In this document: piece by piece, positions 36,641 through 49,383 of the stretch
Layout of the letters: each line of letters starts with the position of its first letter
How positions within the stretch are numbered: position 1 is the stretch's first letter
Source: Nissolia schottii
Taxonomy: Eukaryota; Streptophyta; Magnoliopsida; Fabales; Fabaceae
Direction: 5' to 3'
Assembly: GCA_003254905.1 (NCBI GenBank)
Contig: QANU01001174.1
Span: 644,919 to 708,918 of the forward strand
DNA: 64,000 bases
Translations under genes and position numbers: made by a program
Notes under the pieces: generated by a model
Database searches by the model: none
Told to the model about the DNA's origin: nothing
The model's input: the letters and a program-made list of their open reading frames with translations, nothing else

Positions 36641-37213
36641 GAGGCTGAGTTTAGTAAAACTTTTCAGAAAGGCACTCATACTTTCAAAAATAAGTCATTT
36701 TTCAATATTTGATAAACAGAAAAACTCTCCTAGCTTTGAAAGCAAGGGGTGCTCTAAATGGAAACCTAAGCTACTGGCAATGTTACTGGTCTCAAGCTAA
36801 TTTAGTAACATTACATAATTAGTTCTTTCTCATCATAGAATGAACCATACTTCAGATTATCTTCAGTTGAAACAGCATAACCTCGTGGCATTTAATTACC
36901 AAAGATAATATCAAGTTAAAAGGAAGAAAACGAACACAAGTGAAATGAAAACAAAGACAATTCTACACTTTTTTTACACACCTCATTTTTAAAATGGCAA
37001 AAACATGCCAGCTCTTCTTCACATTTTACAAGCCGCAGTTTCAATCACAAGCTTAACCTTATAATACATTACATCTTCAAAATTTACTACCGTGGAAACA
37101 ATTACAAGCATACCATTTGTATTTCTATTCGAGGTATCCATGACATACGATGTTCTGCCCCCTGCAGAACGAAAGAAAAAATAAAAGAGTATAATGCCAG
37201 TTTAAATTGTATT
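36641..37213. other. Intergenic DNA and ELM1 3' UTR
   Basis: No gene is seen. The part next to 37213 is probably the 3' UTR of ELM1. Confidence 0.5.
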
Positions 37214-40200
37214 CTAAATCTTAATTTTCCACCCTCGGACAGCTAGCGCTTCATGAACCCGTTTAGCTGCATCAGCAGTATCATTAAGCGGTGGGTAGCT
37301 CCAACTTTCTGATATCTGAAAATTTGAGAAAACATACACTCATTATACATACTAGCGGGGGATTGAAGGCACTATCTGAACGTTGTTGCAGTTTTAATAT
37401 CAGTTTTGGTTAGTTATCAACAAGAGGTTAATGCCAATTATTTGTAAGGGTAAACCTGGAATAAAAATTAGACACCAAAAAACAGTTATTTCATGGAATC
37501 CTTCTTATATTAGTGTATAGATTTGACAATACATGTAATTCTAGAACAGACATCCTCGCACAATAGTTTTCAATACTGCTATTTGCTAGAGAAGTCATTT
37601 TATATTTTTAACTTACATCCTCCGAACCGGTAAAAGGCCGAACAACTCCCAGATCACTTAATGATTTATGGAATTCGGTGAACTTCCATTTGCATCGCTC
37701 AGCTCCAACAACATAGACAGGCTTCCTGTGGGAAGAACAAAAGAATTGATTTGATAACGATACATAATATTAAACACTTGTATCAAGAGAAAGTCAATAA
37801 AATTATTTAAATAATATAACACTTCATCACAAGCATACCCAGTGCTGCAAGCTTCACTTATCATGCTAACTGAATCTGCTGTAACAACAAATGCATCGGC
37901 CCAAGCTAGATGGCCTATGTGCAAGTTTGATTCTGAAAGGTTAAGTTACTGTCAGGGTTTAACCCACTTACTGTTGGCTAAAACAAATCTTAAATACATG
38001 AATAGATAATCTTGTCTAAACCTGAATAAATATTTACCTTGCTCATCGCAAATATAAACTTTCGAATTATTTCCAAGTTCTTTTACTATAACATTGGATA
38101 CCTGTTAGTTAAAAAGACGAGAGAGGGAAGAAATAGTGTATTATCAGAGAGGAAATATCTGCTCAATGATATTCTTTCAAGAAGCTTCAAGGTATGGCTG
38201 TACCTTTTGTGGAGTCTTATTTGAAAAGGATATCCTCACGCTCCCACAACTAGCAAGAACACTAAGCAAAGAAGTTGCTAACTGCTTTGCAAGGTCTACA
38301 CCATACAGACAGTTGCCTAAATCAATTATGGAAATCAGTCAAATTAAACTGCTTTCTGGCCAAACAGATTTTGAAACTTATGTCCTTTTTCTAGTTCCAG
38401 TGCCATTTCAACTGATTAAATTCAGAATGGTACTTACATGTTGGTCCTCCAATGTTGACGACAAGCAAGGGCCTGGGAACATGTGCAAACTCATCTTGCC
38501 ATGAAATGGCAGCACTACGTATTGAAGTAAAATCTATTTGATGTAGGGCTCCTGTGGTGAGAACCTGAACATACATTACCACATAATACAGTCCTCATCA
38601 TTTGACATTGGCCAACATGACGTAAACTCACAGTTTCTCTAGTAAAGCAAAAAGCTAATTACTTATTACAGTCAGATCATATCCATATTATACATACCAC
38701 ATGACTATCTGGAGGTTCACGTGGAGTTATCCAACTTCGAAGAAACCGAGGAACCTGGTTCTGGCCTTGTGGAGTCAAAGGATAATAATCATGCTTAGGT
38801 GTAATCACCATGTCAAACCTATTTAAATGCAACCTTGGATGCAGTATCTGCCCATGGGACCAAGACAACCACAGAAGCAGTGATTAGAAATTGGGGCTGA
38901 TGTTTTTACAGCATAATAAACATCAGAGAAGGATAGATAAAATAGCATCGCACAATAATGCAATTTAGACAGGATCATAGATATTCTAACATTTGTTTGG
39001 AATGAGCAAGCATGTATATTTTATTTTATTAATTTTAAGGATAAAGGTGCACATATGTATAATTTGATGTTGATTTAGTTGATGACTGAATAAGTCAAGG
39101 ACAAACAGGTCCACCACAATTATTAATCCAACAAAACTAAGGAAACAACGTGAATAATGAGAAAATTAAAAAAAATATGGTAGAAGTCAGAAACTTTCAT
39201 GAGGGAAAGAGAGCATAGAAGTAGCAAAGAATTCTCTTGATTTCCTGGCAAAATCATGCATGGGAATTGTAAAACGGCTCTACAGATTGAAAGTAGGTAC
39301 AGAGAACTTTGAGTCCAAATATAAATTTTTACTCCTCCTTGGGAGTTGAATCATATAGATAATCCTCATAGAGACATTGCAACCTCATGGGTTTTTTTTG
39401 CACATGACTAGGTCATGTGAAGAAAGAGATAGACACAAGCCCGTTAAGTAGGCGGAGCCCTCTTAAAATTTCATGGGTCCAATTAAAGTGTTTGTATCTC
39501 TCTTCACAAGAGGATTATAACAGCAACAAAACACCAAGATGCTACCATTAAATTGTTGTTGTCCCAATCTTTTATCTACATACTCATGAAAGAGAATAAG
39601 CAATGACCAAGATTAGCAGCAAAATTGGATAAAAGAAAATAAGCAATAAATCTGCGGACCTGAATAACAAAAACCTTGTCCGATGCTAAGCGTTTTATGG
39701 AACTTGCAGTAGAAATGGTATCTCTTCCAGATGCTACCACCAGTAAAGGTCCCTCCCTGGATAAAGTATCAATCAAATCATTCATTGTAAGTGGCCAAAG
39801 AAGTGAAATAAATCAAATAGCATGCCTAACATTAATCCATTAGAAATCTTGTTCAAGTTCTGCTACCAGTATCAGTTGAATAAATTAGTCACTTACAAGA
39901 AATTCTGTCAGTTTGCATTAAGAAACACATTTTCGTGTCATAGTCACTTAAAACATTACTTACTATTGTTCAAAGGAAATTTGTTGCTTTAAACGAGTTA
40001 GATAATTAATGGAAAAACCACAGAGACATTTGAATCTGTATTAGTCAGTTTTGCAACTAAAAGAATAGGAATAGAATTTACTTCTCATAATTTTCACGGG
40101 CCAAATTTACTATCTGCTTTACATCAGCTTCTAAAACAGCTGACAAGCCTGCACTTACACCATTTTCCGAAGGTGAAGGCATAAGCTTCTTTTCTTGAGA

Positions 40201-41352
40201 TTGCAACCGAGATTGCAAGTAACTCTGGAGCATCCTTATTACATAGTCTACTTTTTTATGGAGAGAGACTGGAAGCCATCGAAGCCACTCATTCATTCCA
40301 CCCTTTGGTCTGGAAACTCGCTGCAATAAGTCAATCATAAGTGAATTCATTCAGCAGCTAAGACTTGAGAATATTTACTTAAATTGTAAAGTTCAACCTT
40401 CCTTCCCTTATTTACAAATACATGTTTTTTTTCCTTAAACCATTGAATTTGTTCTCTGCATCAATCAAACTGCTCTTGGCATTTTATATTTCTACATCAA
40501 CCAAAAACCCTTTATCACAGCCTATAGTAATCTAACACAATTCCATGGTTGAATGATTTTTGGTCTAAAATGCTCGTATCCATAATCTACTAGGTCCCGA
40601 CAACGTAGCCCACTATAGGGTTAGGTTCTCCTAAATCCTAACACTTAGTTTTTTTCCATTAAGACTTTGATTTAGGGGAAAGAAAAGTTTAAGTTTGTTT
40701 TCGGCATTTGGTAAATGCAAACCATGGTTTGAAGCATGCAAATTGAGTTTCAATTCACTTTAATATGTTTTTCAAAATCAAATTGAGTCACTTTTCAACA
40801 TGTATTTTTCGCCTAGACTCTGAGGCGAAACTCAGACCATGCAGAAGGGGGGAAAAAAAGGTTGCGAAGTGCCAACTATAAGCCAAACACACGCTATGTG
40901 CACAACCGTTTAAATTGATCAAAACCAATTCTCTGAAAACATCCCCCCCTTGTAGTTTACACATTTTCCAATTCATCTATTGCTAATCTTACTCACCCTA
41001 ACAATTTTAAGAAGCCCAAAATCCAAAAACACCATTTCTCATTCAAGTCAGCTTTAAAGCTCAAAAACCTAGCACTTACTCAGTTACTACGCTGCAACCA
41101 AGAAGATTTAGTTAAAGAATAAAAAAAAAAAAACAAATACTCGTATATAATAATACTTACATATACGAGATGCTTATCCGAGAGGCCAAGGGCGCGAACC
41201 AACCCTAAGCTCTGATTCTCGGAAGCGGGAAAACCGTTACCGATTACGACGGCGCGTCTAACGAAGGTGTGGACTCCCGATTCGAATATCTCAGCAGTGC
41301 CCCTACTCCTGGCGGTAGGGCTCGGCGGCTCCGGAAGCTGAATCGGTCTCAT
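37214..41352 (-). CDS. ELM1: Mitochondrial fission protein ELM1
   Basis: Ten exons on the minus strand: 41352-41161, 40320-40082, 39756-39660, 38847-38698, 38564-38438, 38316-38204, 38101-38038, 37932-37839, 37725-37617, 37315-37214; 428 residues, one more than I recall for Arabidopsis ELM1. The start at MRPIQLPEPPS was chosen because ELM1 begins there; the frame stays open 45 codons further upstream. Clear family blocks are RRAVVIGNGFPASENQ (31-46 region), RPKGGMNEWLRWLP, ASGRDTIS, HLNRFDMVITP, SWITPREPP and GHLAWADAFVVTADS. ELM1 sits on the outer face of plant mitochondria and recruits the dynamin DRP3A for division. The fold resembles a GT-B glycosyltransferase, but sugar transfer is not known. 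Two site II modules lie upstream. Identity is very secure. Confidence 0.95.
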
Positions 41353-41557
41353 CGTCTCGATTTCAAGATCATATACGGAACGATTCGCACGCGAGTTTGA
41401 GTTCGAGGATTTCGAGCATGAGTGCTTTTTCTCAGGAAAATGAGAGAAAACGGAGGAAAATTGGATTGGAGCAGAAAAGGAACGCACCGGAGTGCCACTA
41501 TGGTAGGTGTCTGAAGTCGTAACCTCGCAGCGTTACGTGCTGTTAAAGAAAATTCCC

Positions 41558-41661
41558 GGGAAAATGAAACTCGACAATAAAGGCTTATTGGGCCAAAAGC
41601 CCAGTTCTAGGGAAAATGGAACTAGACAATGAAGGCTTTTTGGGCCGAAAGCCCATACTAG
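41558..41661 (-). promoter_or_regulatory. Duplicated module with paired site II motifs upstream of ELM1
   Basis: A 52-bp unit (41558-41609, 41610-41661) is repeated in tandem with about 85 percent identity. Each copy holds TGGGC then five bases then GCCCA, i.e. two oppositely facing site II motifs (TGGGCC-type) in a perfect 5-base inverted pair. Site II motifs bind TCP factors and are common upstream of plant organelle and ribosome genes, which fits a mitochondrial gene. The distance to the ELM1 ATG is about 206-309 bases. Confidence 0.65.
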
Positions 41662-42600
41662 TTGCTGAACTTCATCTGGGTGTTTTGACCAGCAAAAACA
41701 TCTTGAGTATTTGAAAGAAAAAACAAAAAAGGAAATAGGACTTTGAGTAAGGTCAAGCAATGAAGAAATTTCGACCCAAAAAAAAAAAAAGGGGAAAAGG
41801 GAAGAAATTGTGACTTAAACATAACACGAGGAAAATAAAAATAAGAGTTGCTCACATAATTTCTAGTTAGAGGTGTTGGTGAGATAAAGTCAAGTGATAA
41901 CCCTAATTTAATGTATCAAAAAAATGATTAAAGTATTTTGTTTTTCAATTGAATTTACAATTAAAATTGATTTAAAGATATTGGAGCCTTAGGCTTCTAC
42001 TGGAAACAAGAAACAGTAAACTTCTAAATTAATCATCCAAATATTAACGTGTTATTACATGTCTTTCATAAGTTTTTACCGACAAAAGTGGAACCTGGGC
42101 TGAAACAGAAGAGCAGGAACATATCCCGAACCAATTTAGTCCACTCATGTCAAAGATATTTTTATATTATTATTGTCCATTGCTCCTCTGATGCATGCCA
42201 CCTGTTTCCACAGAGCGTGAGTGACACGTGCGTAAAGCAACACGGGAAGAGAGACTCCAACTGGCATCCAAGGCACAGGGCTTACTTAAGGGGCATGCTG
42301 CGTAACTGTCAACGCATGAATCCGCCACCAAAGTAGCACTGGCCCATAAATTCAGTCCCCCTGGATCTTGAAAACAGATACCCCTCCCACCCACCTTGAC
42401 ATCCAAAAGACCAAAACACACTATGCAAATTATATGTTCAAATTTTTGCTATTTTAGTTACACTCAACTCTATTTAAAAAGGTGCAAAAATAATAGGGTA
42501 GATTGTAGCCATCAAAGAGAAATCATTATCAGTGAAACGTCGCACAAAAATTTATCCTTTATATGACCATACACAAATTTCTCAGCCAATAATTTTTTTA
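41662..42600. other. Intergenic DNA
   Basis: No gene is seen. There is an A13 run near 41778. An ACACGTGC G-box core is at about 42225. Confidence 0.5.
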
Positions 42601-43265
42601 TTTTCCTATTTCCCTACTTTTCATGCATTCACATTACTACATGCCCAGCTTTAATAACCCCTACCTTCTCATTCATCCCCATAAAGTCCCTTCACATATA
42701 TACATGTTGCACCAAACCATTGTCCACCAATGTTATGGCATCAGGGAGCCCACCGTTTTATCCACTCAACCGCATTACGGTGGTGCTCCGCCATCTCCGC
42801 CAGTCTACATGGCTGACCCACCTCCATCGCCACCACCCTCATCCGCAATGCCGACACCACGCGGACCGGCTCTTCCGCCATATCGATCAACTACAACACT
42901 ATATTCGCCGCCACAGGTTACTCCCTGCCATGGTTAGCTACCGTCCTCCTCGCCCTCCAAACCAGCACCAGCACCAGCATGAGGGCGCCCTTCGCCGTTA
43001 CCACCAGTGCGTTGAACTTAGAAGGTTCCATCAGCACCAGCTCCGTGAGTCACTCACCAGAATCCGCCAGTGCATAAGACCACTCCAACAGTACCTCTTC
43101 TTTCACCAGCCCGACCAGCTCACACGTTACCAACAAAGCATGAACATCCTCAACATTTTCACCAGCCAACTATAAAAGGACAGCTTCCAATCAATAGGTG
43201 TGGAATTGTGGATACTATTGTCATTGCATCTGCAGAACTGGCGTTTTTTGCCATTAGCAGTTAGC
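42601..43265 (+). pseudogene. Proline-rich coding-like stretch, frame broken
   Basis: An island of higher GC whose plus frames read Pro-rich text such as APPSPPVYMADPPPSPPPSS, then, after a frame change, NPPVHKTTPTVPLLSPARP. The longest single frame (42720-43175) reads His/Arg/Pro-rich text and may be only a shadow of a decayed Pro-rich wall-protein frame. No splice model restores a single frame. I do not recognise the family. A short real gene, a pseudogene of an extensin or arabinogalactan type, and a chance GC island are all possible. Confidence 0.3.
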
Positions 43266-45789
43266 ACCAAATTGTATACAGTATATGTTTGGTTTTATAT
43301 GTTATGCTTGTCTCTTCTTCGTATGTGGCTTTCAATCGCTCCATGTTTGTTCTAGCACTACTAATTTCAAAATTAAACGAAAAAATGTATATGGATGCAC
43401 AGATACAAGAGACTTACTTACAGTGAGCATTGTTCTAATGCAGCAGAGTACATGTACATGGGAATGGGTACTCTCATTTGATTTTTTTTTTTCTTTTGTC
43501 AGTTAGAACACTATTAATTGAAGAATTGGAACCTATACACAGACATAAACAACAAAAATATTAATAGTGAGAGATCACATTTAACTCTAAATAATGACAA
43601 AAGATTCAATTGAGATAATACATTCTCCATGATATAAAACACTACTCTATATCCAGAAAGGTTACTGTAAGAATCAGGCTATTATTTGTGTTACGATTGG
43701 ATGTCTCTGTCACACTCAACTGAAATGATTTCCAGAAGCAAAATAACCAATTTGCTGTCGATAAATTATTATTCTACTAATCATGCAAGTTCAGCTAGAA
43801 TTCAAACAAAAACAAAGTTGTGCATGTATCTCGAAACCTTCGTTAGGCCATCATCCAATAGAATGCAAAGAATTAATCATCATTCTAGCCACCGTTACAG
43901 GACACCTTGTGACAAAGGACAGTATTTAACGTAGAAAGATTCGAGGCATGTCCAAAAGGTATATGCTTAACCAACCAAGGCCCTTCGAAATCAACATCGA
44001 CGAGAAGAATTATGAGAGTAACAGGGCCTGAATTCAAGATTTGAATAGTAATTAAAACAAAAGGCTTGGACCCATTCAAATCCAAGCTTCAACAGGCCAT
44101 CAATTCCGAAGAGTTAAATTCCAAGTTGAATCTGATTTCAATTGGCCATAAGCTATTAAAAGATTATTGCGTGAAAGGCTGATTCCCCCAGATTATTCTG
44201 GTGGAGCCAAGGCACTCAAATAAGGCAGCAGCAACAACAGGGGCTAGAACCATTATCGAGCCAGCACCGGGATGAATGGAGGACCACTCCAATAGTCCAA
44301 CCTAATGGCCTGATCATTTTGAAGAATCTTGCCAACAGGAATCATGCAATTCTCACCCACCAAAAAGGGCCATCACTTAGAATAGCCTAAAACCATCCTT
44401 CACTTTAAAATTTTACCTCCATGGGTCAAGGGAAGTTCCTTCAAGAAATCCCACGTTGGTATCAACTATCATCAAGGGCGGTTATACGAGTAAGAAACCT
44501 GGGTTGCTAACAGGGGAAGTAGGGTTATTCCCCCAAATTCATGAAAAGGCAAAATCCTATAAACCCTAAACCTAAAACTCTAAAATCATAAACCCTAAAC
44601 CTATACCATTCAACCCCCAAATCTTAAACCACAGCCCCAAACCTTAAACCCTAAACCACTAGCATAAACAATTAAACTCCCATTCAGCTCACTCACATTA
44701 TCAATCCAAATTGAAAACCCTGAAACCCTGTAAGTTCTATACACATTGGCAAAGCCAACAGGAACAAATAATTAAACTCCCTTTGAGCTCGTTCCCATCA
44801 TCGGAGTTGAAGGCTCGAACTCCTGATGCACACCTTTGGCTTGTAAAATAAAGTCCATTGGAGACAGTACCTTTAATTTGTGTTTCAGTTTCTTCAAGCA
44901 AGAAGCCCTTCTAAATTTTGCTTATTATACATATAGAACTAGTCAGTTTACTGATAGGAATCTGTGCCAGGCCTCTTATTAGTGAGCATTTGTAGTTAAT
45001 TAAACATTAAAAATTAGAAATGCATATAACAGGATCAGGATCAGGATCAGGAGTGGCGGAGGGGATCAATTGTGAAATTAGGACTTAAGAGTCTAGGAGA
45101 GCAAGAGATCTCTCAAATATCCCTAACCCTTAGAGAGCAATAAAAACTTTTCTTGCACAATCTGAACCGGTTCTATCAGTTACTGTTTTATTAACATGCC
45201 AAAAGAAATCCGAGAACTTCACTGAGCAATTGCCATAACAGATGTGTTTGGTATGGCAATATGATATCAATGTTAGACCAGCATTGTGGTTAGCTTCTTT
45301 CATCATCACTGGTCCCATTTATGATATTCAATATTAAACCAGCATTGTGTTTAAATATGTACAACTGTTCATCCATTAAACGTACCTTCAAACAATTAAC
45401 CCTAAATAAAAGAGCCAGCTCATAAGCAACAACATCAACAACAAAAACATTAAATAAAAGACCATAAAGTATACAAATTAAAATTAGAAGAAAAAAAAAT
45501 AATATAAACCTAAATTATGAAATATGTAAAAATCCACATTTACAGATGGATGGCCACCAATCATAGAGATATTACCTTATCAGGCTTCAGCATGTAATTT
45601 TATATTACAGAACCAAGAACAACATATGCAAGAAAATATTTGTAACTGTTTCTGGACTCTCCAGGTTTCGCGCTCAGCTCATAAATTTGACATTTGAAAT
45701 ACTGAAGTGCCCTCCAACTTATGTATTGACAGGATTCATCTTGATGATTGCAGAGCACATATGATAATATAAACCCACAAGATTGTCAA
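43266..45789. other. Intergenic DNA, includes VAMP714 3' UTR
   Basis: No supported gene. It contains telomere-like repeats (44557-44660) and a short ggatca run at about 45030-45052. The last 150-200 bases are probably the 3' UTR of VAMP714. Confidence 0.5.
44557..44660 (+). repeat. Interstitial telomere-like repeats
   Basis: Around 100 bases contain many whole or near copies of the plant telomere unit CCCTAAA (ataaaccctaaacctaaaac, aaaccctaaacc and others). Degeneracy argues for an old insertion or repair scar, or for a cluster of telo-box motifs. Confidence 0.75.
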
Positions 45790-48700
45790 TTAGGATCTAC
45801 AGGATGGTAGTGTGATACCTCCACAACATGCAGCGATTATAAAATAAAGAAAGAGAACAATCAAGCATGTCAATAGAGCCCTGTCAAAGACCAAAGATAC
45901 AGGCAGTCAAGACAAGGTTAGAAGAAAAAAGGCAAACAGGCCAGCTCTGTACCTTTTAAACACTAACAACTTTTTGGGAACCTGAGTCTAAAATCTAAAG
46001 TTTCTAAATTCTTTGTTTTAAGCATATGAAAGAAATTGTACTCACAGAAGTTTGAAATTTTTCATCCAAAGAGCTCTTCGAAGGCGCTTTGACTGTTTCC
46101 TAAAGTGAAATGCACTGTCTTGCATTGTTGCCGTCTTATCAACAAGAAGCTCAATCCGGTCACCTCTCTCCAATATTTTCTCAATATTGTCCACCATGAT
46201 AGTGCGTATCTGTATGAGAGATAAAAAGTTCTCTATTGTCACCAACTAAGTGGAGGGACTTCAATAGTCATACATGCATGATAAAGAAACATCAATAAAG
46301 TGAACAAAATTGCAGCATTTATGAAACTTGAAATAATGAAATCCAGCAATACGTTGTACAGAAACATGTTTGTAGAGTAATCAGTTTATAATGATTTCAA
46401 GGAAAAAAAAAATACACACATATAACTTAGCTAGTGAGGCCTCTTGGCCATCACTCATTGGGATTAACCATCCTCCTCCTGAAAAGCACTGGATTATTTC
46501 AAGTCAAGAAGAATCCACTTCTGCTTAGCTTAGCAACTTTCTACCACAGAAAACCCCAATAATAACTCATATCATGGCATTCATTTTTTTCTAAAAATAA
46601 AAATTGGGGAAAAAACAAAGCTAGTTTTCTGAACACGTGTTTTTCATTGATCCCATAACCCAGATTTTTGTGTTAAACAAAGTTATCTTTCACTGCAATT
46701 CATACCTAAAATCAAAACAACAGGGAAGACGGGAAACTTAACAACAGATAATAGGGTTATAGATTAAATAAACCAGAGCATGACTTCACCTAGCATATCA
46801 TAAAACTTGATTAGCTTGTATAGTGTTGTGTTCTCACTTCATGCTAGATAAATGAAATCGTGGGGATGCATGAGAGACAGAATGGGGAGGGAAAATTTCT
46901 GAAAAAAAATAAAATGCACTTGCCTCACCAACTTCACCCCTGACACGATTGAGGGTATCAGCACTAGAACTACTAGAAAAAAATTCCATTTGCTGATGCA
47001 GAACCCTTGAAAATTCATCATTCATAGCATAAGCTGGTGCATAATTAGCCACCCTACCGTAGTTCTTCATAAACCTCATTTGGATATCTTCCAAGTATGA
47101 AAACGGGATTCTCCCTGGATAAAGAGAAAATGGAGCATGTAGCACCCATTAAAACAGAAACCAAAGATTAAAACAGCATGCTAACATCTTGGACTATGGT
47201 TTTTATTCAATAACTCCTAATTTGCAAGTTATTGTCGATGCACAGACAAACATGCTAATCTTTCAGAAATTTCCACTGCAGGTAGTACTGATAAAGATTA
47301 AACTAAGGGTCCTACATATGTAGTGATTATTGGGGTAAAATAAAAAACTAGGTCTACACTGCACTTGTTTTCAATGGTGCAAGTAGTTTTGCTGCTATCA
47401 TGTTATAAAAACTGTAAGATTTTATATACTCTGGTAGATATTTGAAGCCTCAGAGGAAGTTATAGATCTCTCTATTATGGACATATTATCCTTCATCAAT
47501 AAGCTTAACCTACTACTACTTGCTAGTTGCTAATACTTAATAAGAGTCAGTGGCTGATTCCATGGTTGGAACAAATCTGACCCCATTGAAAGCAAAGAGA
47601 ATAGCTTAATAGGTTTCTAGAACTCAGACTCAACAAAGATTGAAGAAGCACAAGCTTGGAAACCTCAATTTTCACATGGTTAAATTACCTATGCTTTTTC
47701 CATTAACTATCTAGGAGTGCCATAGGAAATAAAGATGACGAAACTTCCAGTCAGGAGGCAGCTATAAAAGGAGCAAAGTGTCAAGGTTAACACAAAGGAT
47801 AATCTTGTGTTTCAACAACTTGGTAATAATGCTAACACTTTTCCACTGTATAACTACAATCCACACACAACTTTTCAGGGAAACCTCATTTAATGTAAAA
47901 AAAAGACTTGTATGTGGAGATGGGGCTTGGCCTCTGGCTGATTCTGGAAGCCTTGTAAGAGATTTTGTGTGACTGACAATCCACAACTTCCTCTAATTTA
48001 AGAAGCTAAAGCTGTGGAATCACATGCATGAAAGATCCATGTGGTCCAGTGACTCTGGGCAACAGTTCTGGGACAGACTAACAGAATAAATCAAGTCTAG
48101 ATTTGATCGGATATTCTGCATCAAAACATTAGGCATGGTCTGGTCTGGTACTACATAGTGTTAAGATCATGTTTAGAAAGTTCACACGGTTCCTACAGTA
48201 ATTGAATGTGTCTCACTTCACAGACTTTGCTCCTGACAGTTCCCTGATGGAAGAGAGTATCTCAAAAGCACCGACAGTGCAAGACATCTTGGCACCGCCA
48301 GTCGCAGAAAATCTTTAACAACAGAGAAACTCGTGTTGGCTATCAAAGAGGATATCATCAGTCCCCACCATTCAGCAGAAGCAGCAAACAACCCTCAAAA
48401 TCACCTCTCTCCACTACAATTAAATTTCCTAGTCAATGAACAAATACAAAATCAAGTTCGCAGACTTTGGTCACACCATTGCTTGATTTTAGTACTCCAA
48501 CACTGCTGATTTTACAAATTTCACAAAAGATATGCAACAAAACAATCAAACATATAGACATTCGCTGTCCGACAGAACAATTATAAGAGTAAAATCTACT
48601 TCCACATACTTGTTATACACGAAGATCATAGATCCATCAGCTTATGCAGGAGACGCAACACCACTCATCTCACAGCGAGTTCAAACTCACAAGTTACACC

Positions 48701-49046
48701 TCTAACAGCGTAGATCCTAGATTTTTACCACAAGCGAATTGGATCATACAACAACAAACAACAACAATAATCTTAATAAGAGAAGAAAAAGTGGCAGTGA
48801 TGATGAGAGGAACGGCGTGAAGGACTCACTTCCGAAGGTGTCGTTGGCCATACAGAGGAAGGTGAGGCCATCGGATCGGAGTATGTGAAAGATGTAGCGA
48901 TCCTGAGAGAAGCACAGCCTGGAATCCGCCTCCGCCGGAAGCTTCTCGAGGATGCGGCGGGCCACGGCGCCAGTGTTGCCGGTAACGGCGCTGAATTCCG
49001 CCAGTACCACCGTGCCTCTGGCCACCAAGGCGTAGAGGATCGCCAT
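45790..49046 (-). CDS. VAMP714: R-SNARE VAMP714 (longin type)
   Basis: Four exons on the minus strand: 49046-48830, 47114-46924, 46209-46046, 45880-45790; 220 residues. The start AILYALVARGTVVLAEF is the usual longin start; the frame is open 52 codons upstream but homology begins here. The longin domain covers about 1-115 (LCFSQDRYIFHILRSDGLTF inside), and the R-SNARE helix about 122-185 with zero-layer Arg151 (KILERGD). A C-terminal membrane helix covers about 189-210, followed by the tail TLPSCRS that is typical of VAMP714. Family knowledge: the VAMP71 group works in fusion at Golgi, trans-Golgi and vacuole membranes, and VAMP714 is linked to PIN auxin carrier traffic. Intron 2 starts with GC instead of GT, needed to keep frame. 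A G-box core lies about 330 bases upstream. Confidence 0.95.
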
Positions 49047-49377
49047 CGCGAAATCGGCGAAGGAACTTTCCAGAAGGATTACGAGAGGAAGAAGGACCTT
49101 CTTTGCTGCTGATGCTCCTTTTTCTTTTCCTCTAGCTGGATCTTCAACTTCGAGGTCCCGTGGAACCACCACACTGTAATCAAAACGAAGCGTTGAGATC
49201 AATAGCTATTATTTTATTTTATTTTATATTTTTTACGGTGCCTGCGAGGTAAATAAAATTGGACTCAGTTTTTTAATTTGGTTGTCGATTTTAAATTTTA
49301 AAGTAAGCACCGGTCAGTCCACGGCGGTGTCAGGTGTGAGGGGGGAAATATAGAGTGACAGGGAGGGCACCCCAACG

Positions 49378-49383
49378 CACGTG
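49378..49383. promoter_or_regulatory. G-box core upstream of VAMP714
   Basis: CACGTG in context cgCACGTGct, about 330 bases upstream of the start codon. Such a hexamer is expected by chance every few kilobases. Confidence 0.3.

Noticed and set aside
43686-44085. Open frames of 66-82 codons between ELM1 and VAMP714
   Set aside because: Low-information sequences without domains or splice partners.
47762-47986. Open frames in VAMP714 intron 1
   Set aside because: No homology, and they lie inside a supported intron.
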